Assembly: GCF_905147045.1 (NCBI RefSeq)
Contig: NC_065901.1
Coordinates: forward strand, 6,820,001 to 6,884,000
Direction of reading: 5' to 3'
Length of the DNA stretch: 64,000 nt
DNA from: Nymphalis io
Taxonomy: Eukaryota > Arthropoda > Insecta > Lepidoptera > Nymphalidae
The notes beneath the pieces are model-generated. The model did not search any database. It had not been told where the DNA came from and saw only the letters and a list, made by a program, of their open reading frames with translations. Within the stretch, counting starts at the first letter, position 1. Every line of letters starts with the position of its first letter. This document shows, in pieces, positions 55,089 through 64,000 of this stretch. The position numbers and the translations under genes are program-made.

Positions 55089-56149
55089 TATGTCGTATCA
55101 ATTAGGTAGTAATTCACGGAAGACTAAAATATATCATTATTTTTATTTTAATAAAACTGTTATTTAATCTTGGTTGCTGAATTTTTTATGTATAAAAATC
55201 CACAATTTAACGACATTGGTATGATGAGTTATTTACGACTGCTTTATCTATATATTTTATTGATGAATGATTTATTTAACTCTATATAAAACTATTATTT
55301 TCTATTCATTAATTAGCAGCGAAAACATTCTATTCCGTCACTAAGTGCCACAGAACTATATTTATTCGCATAATAATTAGTCTTAAAAAAAACTGTTAAA
55401 CTTACTTATTATAATGTAGGAGTATGTAAGAAGTCAAAAATAAGTTTCATAAGATGAGGTAATTTACAAAAATTTTTATTAAGCAATTTAAAGTTAACTT
55501 TTTCGTATATTGGTTCAGTGACGTTCTAAGACAAAAGTTAAACATTGAATTAGTTTGTTTTTTTACATAGTTAAACGAATAAATAAAATAATTGTAAAAT
55601 TAAATCTATTTGGATTACAGGTAAGACAATTAAGTTAATTTATACAGAATATAAAATAACAAAGAAATAAATCCACCATGTACACAAAGGATGTGATCTT
55701 CCACATAGAGGTTCTATATTAAATTTAAGGGTAATATCGGAACACATGTGTGGTACGAGGACGCAAAGGGATACGATCAAATTAGGGGGCGAACGCAACA
55801 TTTTTCTCCCCTATGTAATTATTGGCATTTTAGGAAGAATCTCGAGTTTCTGAGGTAAAATTGAGATAGGGTGTCGTGACAAATATCGAGATATACATCT
55901 CAATGGAAGTGTTACTTTTATGCGGTTAATTTTACTGTATATTTGTTACGTCGATTCGTCCAGGGGATAGACCACGTGGATTTTACCAAAGGGCTATAAT
56001 CTGGATAAGCACAACTAAAATTTAATGTGATAAAATGTGTAAATTTATTTTGTAGTTGGCACTGAAAGAAAACATTATGAAGAACCTTGCATGTGGCAAA
56101 AGCTTCTGATCGGAGGATAAATTTAAATCTGTATAAATTATTTCCTAGC
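55089..56149. other. AT-rich stretch without recognised features
   Basis: About 1.06 kb. A short SINE B-like block (GAAAGAAAACATTATGAAGA) sits near 56,065. The minus frame at 55,918-56,190 has no domain. Confidence 0.45.
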
Positions 56150-56210
56150 TGTGCCCGCAGTTTCACCCGCATATAAATTAAAGAAATCACTAAAAACAGA
56201 ATTATATTTC
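56150..56210 (+). repeat. Second copy of the CTAGCTGTGCCCGC repeat end
   Basis: CTAGCTGTGCCCGCAGTTTC then ACCCGCATATAAATTAAAG, parallel to 24,373. The far end of the repeat is not defined. Confidence 0.5.
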
Positions 56211-56606
56211 AGTATATACAACATTTTTAGTTTTATTTTCGTGGGATATTAGTATTTATTGGTTCTGCTTAAATCTATTCCGTCATACTTCTCTTTGCTT
56301 TATTTATAGTGACTGCAAACGATACCTTCACAGGAAATTGTGTCCATTTTAAACTGAAAGTTAAACCTGAGTATTTAAAAAATAATTAATTATTATCAAC
56401 TAACTGACTATGTATAAAATTAACAAAACTATGAGACAAAAATTTATACGACGACGAAATGAAATACCTACCTAACCTATAAATTTTAACTTACAAAGTT
56501 ATTTACATTCCGAAAACAAATACTTAAATATGTGTATTTTCAAATAACCTACTCAACTATATGTTGAAATATGATCTTATCTCGATATATTTCTTAACAA
56601 TAATAC
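56211..56606. other. AT-rich, nothing recognised
   Basis: About 400 bp that may include the body of the preceding unnamed repeat. No features are seen. Confidence 0.4.
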
Positions 56607-56836
56607 CATTCTACCGCGAAACAGCAGTATTTGGTATTGTTGTGTTCCGGTTTGAAGGTTGAGTGAGCCAGTGTAATTACAGGCAAAGGACATAACATCT
56701 TAGTTCCCAAGGTTGTTGGCGCATCGGTGATGTAAGCGATGGTTAACATTTCTTACAATGCCAATGTCTACGGGCTTTGGTGACCACTTACCATCAGGTG
56801 GCCCATATGCTCGTCCGCCTTCCTATTCTATATAAA
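56607..56836 (+). repeat. SINE A, 5'-truncated
   Basis: It starts at CCATTCTACCGCGAAACAGC and continues through all downstream SINE A blocks to CGTCCGCCTTCCTATTCTAT and a short A run. Only the first about 60 bp are missing. It is close in sequence to the copy at 15,084. Confidence 0.9.
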
Positions 56837-57479
56837 AAAGCATGTTTATAAAAATAACTAATAAAATAAATAATCATTTATACACAACTATTTGCCAAAA
56901 AAAAAACAATAAGCAGAACAAGTATATAAATGAGCAAACACAACTCAAACTTCAATCATTAATAACTCAAAATAATATTTTGTGGGTGGGTGTATTACGT
57001 CCAATTAAGCACGTGAAAACTCGACCGTTTGCGCGGATTTTGTGATTTTCGTATTCGTTTGGCCATCTCAGCTGCAAATTGTATACATGAATAAATTATA
57101 ATAAAGACTCAAAACAAAAAATAAATATATTTTATAGTTGGTTATTTCACATCTACTCCTTTTTAAAGTATTAAAAATGATTGCATATTATTGTAACTAA
57201 TTGTACTTTCAGTTATTTTATATCGATGGTTTACTTTTGTTATTCGATATATTAACTATATTGATCGAACATTGTGCACAGGCTTAGGTGAGATACTGAG
57301 GGTTTAAAAGTACAGATGGCCGCCCTGCAAAACATTATATTAGAGTATTATGGTTTGTCTTAACAGAACGACTATTACTTTGTGTATTTTATAGGATCCA
57401 ATATAGAATGTTTAAGTAGATATTTTTTTATGTAAAAATATTAAGTCGCTGTTGAGAATCAATTTTCAAAACTCGTAAT

Positions 57480-57720
57480 TAGATTTTGTTTCCGGAAACT
57501 ATGTTACCCGGTAGAACTTTTTGCATGGTTTGGGTAGGTAACCCTCACTCATACTGCTACTACATTCAACCGTAAAACAGTAATACTTAGGAATGTTGAG
57601 TTTCGGTTTGAATGGTGAGTGCGCCAGTGTAACTACAGGCACAAGAGACTCAACATTCGCGGTTCTAAAGTCGATATGGGCAGTGGTCACCGCTTACCAT
57701 TCGCCCTTCTGAAGCACTTT
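57480..57720 (+). repeat. SINE A, diverged and internally deleted
   Basis: TGGGTAGGTAACCCTCACTC, GTTTCGGTTTGAATGGTGAG, GCCAGTGTAACTACAGGCAC and GTGGTCACCGCTTACCATTC follow SINE A order. The middle between ACAAGAGAC and the GTCACCGC block is shortened. Confidence 0.8.
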
Positions 57721-58910
57721 TTTAAATACCATTTTTGAAACAAGTGATTTTATACAGTGAGAATAGAAATATCAATTAAGCTTAAGCTATTTGGTTTAGT
57801 AATTTTACGTATGAAAATTACCAAGTATTTTTAGTCGTCGATTTTTAAATAATAATCGATTTCATTAATTGAAAACTGCAATAAATTAACGATTTATGAA
57901 CTGTATATGAATCGTAATTTGGATCTTGACATTAAGACTTATTGCCATACTTTTAGCACAAGTAAATAAATTCGTTATTAAAACGAGAATTAAAAGTATT
58001 AAGTATTATGTATATAATTAAACAATATATAAATGTTTTCCGGTAATTGAACATGAAGCAGCCGAAATATTTAATAAAACATCTAGCAGAACATTTTTGG
58101 CACTAATGCTTAAAAAGTTTTATTTATTTAATTATTTTAAGGGCTTTTAAAGTGATGACTTGTCATTAGTAAGCGGGTGATTTATTTCAACTATATCGCC
58201 TACATAATATAAACTAAGTGTTCTAAGTATATAACGATTCCAGGCTTCGCTTTAATATAATGTTTTATACACAAAATATAATAATTACCAAATTTAATCA
58301 GCGTAATGCGATTATCACAGCTCAAAGCTTACCAGATATTGTACCGTCGATTGTAATCAACTCAATAAAGGACAAATTAACCACCATAAAACGAATTTGC
58401 ATTAATCCGTAATTATATCGCTGACTATGATTTTATTGTTCAAATAGTATAGAATCAAATAACATTGTGTACAATTTAATAATTGTATTAATTTGACCTA
58501 CTTTATTTTAATGTATGATTTTGATTTAATTTTTTTTTATTTCTTCATTAATTACTTTCTTTGTGTGGTGTAAGTTCTTCTCAATTTAATTTAAAAAAAA
58601 TATTAATGCTCTGTCATTGTTTGTCCGAACTCTGTCATCAGAATAAGATGAATGGTTATTAATTTAAAAAAAAAACGATGAAAATAGTGCGTCGTACTTT
58701 TATTAATGATTGATCAAGCAAGTTCACATGTATTGCTACTGAAAAGCTTATCTCATTTTTGTTTTTCCGAGGAACGCCGATGAGCTTTCTGTTCGCTATA
58801 TGAGTTGATTAAAATAGTTTTTTTTTAATACGGATTTTAATTTAATGTTTACTCTTAAAAAATAAAAAAACATGAATGTAATTTATTGAAAATAATGTAT
58901 TTTTATGTTA
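57721..58910. other. AT-rich stretch without recognised features
   Basis: About 1.19 kb. Nothing is identified. Confidence 0.5.
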
Positions 58911-58911
58911 T

Positions 58912-59142
58912 AGGTAGGCGGACGAGCGAATGGGTTACCTGATGTTATTACTCCCATGTTTAATATTTCTTACATCGCCAATGTCTATGGGCGATTATAG
59001 ATTCAGTCAACCTTAAGAAATAAGGTGTTGTGCCTGTACTTACACTCACCATTCAAACCGGAACGCAACAATACTAAGTAATGCTGTTTAGCGATAGAAT
59101 ATCTAGAGTGGGTGGTACCTAAGGGAACGGGCTTGCAGAGCC
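58912..59142 (-). repeat. SINE A, reverse copy
   Basis: GTAGGCGGACGAGCGAATGG, then TTACCTGATG, TTTCTTACATCGCCAATGTC, ACTCACCATTCAAACCGGAA and GTGGGTGGTACC are the complement of the SINE A blocks in order. Confidence 0.85.
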
Positions 59143-60190
59143 GTAAATTAAAAATTTTTATTAAAAATAATTATTTGTATTCTTTTGTTGTCACTCATTC
59201 GTTTTATCGTGTGTGTTTTTGGTTACGAGTTCTGTGTAACCAAACGTAATTGAGGGTAATTTTGTCAAAATAAGAATAATAATTGGTAATAGTACTTAAA
59301 AACATAGTTTGTGTTCGCGTTTCACGCTTGATCTTTTATCGTGTTATTTGTGAGCTACACTTTACCGGCAACTTTTATTTTTTTTTGCTTTTAATACATA
59401 CTCGGCGGGAGCCAGGCGCGGATCCACCATTGTTGGCACGGTAATCATCCCCACAACCTTACTTTAGACCCGATAGAAGTGCCTAAACGTCCATGTTGGC
59501 AAAGCTTCGGTCATACATTTTTTAAGCTTCTCCTTTGTAGGAATCCAATGTATCGATTAATTATAAATGATTCCGTAGTCCGACTCATACTTGGTTGATT
59601 TTCGGGTGGCCATAACCTTGTTGGAGGGCTGGATTCGCGCGCGCTTCTTGCCGACTCTTTGATATTTTCCACGGACTCTTAATGGAATGTTTGAAAATTA
59701 AAACAGCAGACAGCTAACAAAACTACTTACAACTTTAATTACCGTCCGAAATTAGTTTTTTTTCCATCCGATTACATTTCTAATATAAATAATGGAAAAA
59801 AAAATTTTTGTAATCTTAGTATGTTCATTGTAAAATATACCATTGCAACAAATATTTTTTCTATTTTATTATTATAAACATATAATGATTTATTTTTAAT
59901 ACTGTTTTATATTTTACTGTTGAATCATATAAAGTATACAATTATTACACATTATATTTTAAACATTTGGAATGCTATACAGTAAGTGGGTAACTTTATG
60001 ATGTCCTTGAATAACCATTACAAGAGATGGAGATTGAATATTAGATAAGTGTGTCCGCTAACACAGGTGTACTTCGTATTGTTCACTCTCATAATTTTTG
60101 CCCTCGAACATTGTAGCCTAATAAATTAGCCACAAGACCGTCAAATCTCACAGACCTTAAGTAAAAAAGTAAAGTGCGAATGTCTCAATG
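59143..60190. other. Mixed stretch with a GC-richer patch at 59,400-59,690
   Basis: Flanks are AT-rich. The patch contains CGGCGGGAGCCAGGCGCGGA and, near 59,575-59,610, a block like the far end of the repeat at 54,800. It may be an old repeat of that family. No coding frame is recognised. Confidence 0.4.
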
Positions 60191-60194
60191 CAAA

Positions 60195-60415
60195 TGTCTT
60201 ACTTCTGGGCTAAGGCATCCTCTCCTATTAAGTGGATTTGAGATATATTTCAGAATACTGCTCTAGTGCGAATTTCATCTAACACACGCTGATTTCCTCG
60301 CGTAGAACCGCCTTCACCGCCGAACACAAGATAAATTATAAACAAAAATTAAGGAAATGAAAATTCAGCGGTTCTTACCCGGCATTAATCCCGCAATCTT
60401 CGATTAGGTTAGGTA
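60195..60415 (-). repeat. SINE B, reverse, old
   Basis: CAAATGTCTTACTTCTGGGC, TAAGGCATCCTCTCC, GAATACTGCTCTAGTGCG, CTTCACCGCCGAACACAAG and TCTTACCCGGCATTAATCC follow reverse SINE B order with many changes. Confidence 0.78.
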
Positions 60416-60655
60416 AGCCTAGCACTTAAAAAAATTTCTAAACATAAAAACAATAAATATTATACATTTTTTTTATTAAAATGTAGATCAGATTTAAAAC
60501 AGTTACATAATAAATTGTTTCTATATAAAATAACTACTATTTGCACATACTGTACAGAAATTCAACATATTAATAAGCGTTGTTTTATTGAAAAAAATGC
60601 ATCTGCCGTGTGCATATCTACAACCTATTTTGGTACAGTACAGTATAATGTAATG

Positions 60656-60719
60656 GGCCTTAGCCCAGCAGTGGGACATTAACAGTAGCCTGTTAATGTC
60701 CCACTGCTGGGCTAAGGCC
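60656..60719. repeat. Perfect 64-bp fold-back of the SINE B tail
   Basis: 30-bp arms (GGCCTTAGCCCAGCAGTGGG, then ACATTAACAG, and the exact complement) with a 4-base loop at 60,686-60,689. The right arm is the natural tail of the reverse SINE B that follows. The left arm is an extra inverted copy. Confidence 0.95.
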
Positions 60720-60980
60720 TCCTTACCCTGTTCGAGGAGAAGGTTTGAAGCTTATTCCACCACGCTGCTCCAATGCGGGTTGATGGAATACACATGTGGC
60801 AGAATTTCAGTGAAATTAGGCACATGCAGGTTTCCTCACGAGGTTTACTTCAACGTTAAGCACGAGATGAATTAGAATCACAAATTAAACACATGAAAAA
60901 TCAGTGGTGCTTGCCCGGACTTTGAACCCACGATCATCGGTTAAGATTCACGCGTTCTTACCACTGGGCCATCTCGGCTA
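60690..60980 (-). repeat. SINE B, near-complete reverse copy
   Basis: It runs from CTGTTAATGTCCCACTGCTG to the tRNA-like head in complement (TTACCACTGGGCCATCTCGG at about 60,958-60,977), with box B degraded to a GGACTTTGAACCC form. It is close to the complete copy at 41,269. Confidence 0.92.
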
Positions 60981-61368
60981 TATATTTTGGTAATGACACA
61001 TAAAACTATAGGAAATGTAAGCTAAACAATAAATAAAGTCAAATAAACCTTGAACTTGAATTAACACGACGTCATTGGTCGAGATCTAAAATAATAGTCG
61101 ACGAAGTTGCTATTGAAGCTATGGAAGTAAAATTAAAGTGCATATAAGTAGGATAATGTATTATAAATAAATATATAATATAAACCGGACGGACCTGCTT
61201 GTATAATATAGGAGCTATTAGCAATATGTAAATTTAATGTTTGTTCATCTTCACTCCTGCCATTGGTATAGGTTTTAGACTTCAGGCGCTAACTAGTATA
61301 AATACACATTGCACAATTACAGCCTTGAGCAATTATTTTATTTACCTCTCGCTCCAACGACTTATATA
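60981..61368. other. AT-rich stretch
   Basis: AATAAAGTCAAATAAACCTT near 61,030 could be the 3' tail of an old LINE. Nothing else is seen. Confidence 0.4.
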
Positions 61369-62621
61369 ATAGGTCCTTACATATGAAATTGGCTTTTTGT
61401 ACGGGAGGAATATAAAGTCAATTTTTTTTTTGTAAAATATATTTAATTAATCAAAGTATGCACCGTTGTTATCTATGCACTTTTGCCATCTCATAGGTAG
61501 TTCATTGCATCTCCGCATCGGAGTTTAATTTTTTTCCTTGTAGTAGAAGGAATAAAATTAAACGAAAAAAATTAAAGTAGAAGTTGGCCAAATTCCGGAA
61601 TCTGTAATTGGTAATCTGTTGGAGCAAGGTCCGGGGAGCACGGTGAATGTCGCAGACATTTCAATTGTAGCTCATCTAACTTAGTGGTTGTTTGTTGTAC
61701 TGTCTATGATCTTGCGTTGTCGTGAAGCAACATTGGCCTAGAGCGATTGACCAATCTCGGTTGTTTAGCAGCTAGTTCTTCCTTCATGGTTTGCAGTTGC
61801 TGACAATAGATATCTGCCGTAATCGTTTGGCCAGATTTTAGAAAGCTGTAGTGAACGACACCGGCGCTAGTCCACCAAATACAAGTATCTTTTTCTGAGT
61901 CAATTTTCGTTTAGGGCAGGATTTGGCTGGGTCTCTAGGGTTTATCCATTGCGACGAGCGCTTCCGATTATCGTACAGTATCCACTTTTCATCACAAGTA
62001 ATGATTCGATTTAAAATCCCTTCATTATTTTGTCGGTTGAGCAAAGTAACACAGCAGTCGACGTATTTTTGCAAGTTCGATTCACTCAATTCATGAGGTA
62101 CCCATCGTTCAAGTTTTTTTACTTTCCCGATTTGCTTCAAGGGTATTAATACAGTTTTATCACTTACCCCGAAGGCTGCAGCTATCTCTGAAGTGCTTTG
62201 TGATGGATCCGCTTCCACAATAGCCTTTAATTCCTCATTTTCCTCTTTGGTCTCCGGCCGTCCACGGGGTTGGTTCTGAAGGTCGAAATTTCCAGAACGA
62301 AAAGGTTGAAACTAAAAACGTACCGTGCTTTCTTTTGCGACACCAGCGCCGTAAACATCATTAATCCTTCGAACTGTTTCTGCAGCACTGGTGCCACGGT
62401 AAAACTCGTACTCGTAAATACAACGAGATTTCATGTTTCAATTGTGCGGTAATAAGCGACGCCAAATAAAAAAATAATGAGGAAAATGACTGTTTCAAAA
62501 CTCAAATGTACCAGCTAAATGAGTTTATAAATTTGAATTTGAAATTCTTAACCAAAGAGGAGAAATTTCAGATCAAAGTGGTCAGAACGACAAGACGCTA
62601 ATTTCATATGTAAGGACCTAA
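61369..62621 (-). mobile_element. Mariner element with both terminal repeats
   Basis: The ends are inverted copies of TAGGTCCTTACATATGAAAT (left end at about 61,370, right end in complement at about 62,601-62,621). They differ at a few positions and are flanked by TA at 61,367-61,368 and 62,622-62,623. The length, 1,253 bp, is near the family's usual 1.3 kb. It encodes a broken transposase on the minus strand and carries an internal deletion with a fold-back at 61,511-61,563. Confidence 0.93.
61447..62434 (-). pseudogene. Mariner transposase, broken
   Basis: The start is the ATG at 62,434 (MKSRCIYEYEFYRG). An N-terminal helix-turn-helix region follows, with a stop where a Trp is expected (TVRF-stop-FQ, about 62,355). 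The frame then continues through RGRPET, the second helix-turn-helix (STSEIAAAFGVSDKTVL) and WVPHELSESN to the first catalytic Asp in ITCDEKW. It goes out of frame after KKILV, where VTVWW is expected. The LHDNA and SPDL regions follow in damaged form. Then a deletion removes the segment before the final KCIDNNGAYFD, ending at 61,447. Catalysis is impossible, but the ends could be used in trans. Confidence 0.9.
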
Positions 62622-62623
62622 TA

Positions 62624-64000
62624 TTTATATCACACACGCCCATTTATTAAATAAAACACCATATAAAAAATAGGAACTCATTTATTTACATACATCCAAA
62701 TTATATTTACATTTTAGCTCATTACTTACCTATTCAAATGGCAACTTGAGCAAAATTATACTTAAGTAAAATATTATGCATCACGTTATTTAATAAGATA
62801 TTATATTTAAATCAGGAAATAAGAAAATAAAATGAATAAAAAAATTATTTATGTGATTCTATAAAGCCAGTTGGTGCCGTTTATAAACGATTATGGAATT
62901 AAAAGTTATTATACGAATGATTAATTATTATAATTAAGAGAAAAATCAAAAATGTGTTTTTTTAATTTATAAGTTTTAAAGTAAAGGAAGTAAAATTGCT
63001 TATGTATTTATTTATTTCTCTAAAAATATTTATTCTAACATTTACCTTAATAGTCGCTTAGTTTCATAAAATTTTATATTGAAATACGTCACATATGCTA
63101 ATCAGTTTTTGAATACTCAGTTATATACGAATATTTAAGCCCCAATAATATTATATTCAAACTATGTAGATTTCGCACGTTCCATCGCTAAAATTGAAAA
63201 TATATTTCAAGTAAAAAAAGCCCATAATATAAATGAGCTCAAACTTTAAGCCTAATAAGACAAAATATACCGTATTACTCAAACATTAGCGTTTATATTA
63301 GATTATCCACAACAAGGTAAGGGATACTTACTTTTCCATTAAGCGATATTGATCTATAAATATAATAGCTTTTAAGACTATTATTGTCTGAGTATAAGAT
63401 CCTGCACTTGTACGAACCCCAAGATATATCGATTCAATTACACCAAACATTTGCGCGTTGCAAAATTCAATATAATCTTTTGAGCGTATCAATTTCTTCC
63501 TTGCTTATATTCTTCTTCATTAATTACTATCGGCACGATATAACGTGAAAATAGAAAATTATATTAATATAAAAACTTATAATTATAACACATGGAATGT
63601 GATGTATTTAGATTGAATAGAATAATTAAATTATACAGTGTCAAGTTTGATCAATAAAAAAAAAAAAAACAAATTAATACAGGAATTATTAACAGTTCCA
63701 TGAAATAAAAGCCGAAACGAGAAATCCAACGAAGTCTTCGGACTACATCATACAAACTATGAAAAGCCCTTCTTTGTACCAATTTCTTTTTTAACTTTAT
63801 TTGAGTGTTTGTTATATATAAGTGTATCTTATACGGATAATAAAATTGTGACGTTCGATAGTGCTGTATCACAATGAGCCCTGCATATGTCAACTTAATA
63901 CTAAATTAATGCATAATACTCGGTGCGAAAGGTGAGGAGACGCTATAAATTCATATCATCCTCCGACTCGCTTTCGCTTGAATACTTATTTAGAGCCTTA
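62624..64000. other. AT-rich stretch without recognised features
   Basis: About 1.38 kb to the window end. The 80-codon minus frame at 63,651-63,893 has no domain. Confidence 0.5.

Overview
This 64-kb window is AT-rich, gene-poor eukaryotic DNA. The base composition, the dense short interspersed repeats and the types of LINE and mariner present point to a lepidopteran, probably a nymphalid-type butterfly; that assignment rests on recalled repeat families and is inference. I find no convincing host gene and no functional tRNA, rRNA or CRISPR. Nearly everything recognisable is a transposable element or its debris.

Left third (1-22.6 kb): scattered SINEs of four recurring types, called here A, B, C and D. 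A has a 3' A-rich tail and no tRNA-like head; B, C and D have tRNA-like heads. There is also an internally deleted LINE (806-1212), a decayed reverse-transcriptase tail (4.57-4.95 kb), a lone mariner end (9.75 kb) and a large young inverted duplication (13,185-19,937). The duplication carries the 3' end of an R1-clade LINE in each arm. Its right copy is circularly permuted relative to the left, with the breakpoints at a palindrome.

Middle (22.6-42 kb): a non-autonomous LTR retrotransposon (22,609-27,335) with matching LTRs, a 4-bp target duplication, a nested RTE-type LINE fragment and a 65-bp-period array of dyad motifs before its 3' LTR. Then come a 5'-truncated mariner, a perfect fold-back hairpin, SINE fragments, and complete SINE-D and SINE-B insertions with 12-bp and 11-bp target duplications.

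Right third (42-64 kb): two LINEs with uninterrupted endonuclease/reverse-transcriptase frames. One (42,207-46,108) is bounded by a 12-bp target duplication and looks full length. The other (about 49,744-53,417) is the parent type of the deleted copy at 806-1212. A complete but broken mariner with both terminal repeats lies at 61,369-62,621. The LINEs could supply the reverse transcriptase that mobilises the SINEs. Perfect fold-back palindromes of about 30-bp arms with tiny loops recur through the window, which suggests repeated template-switching.
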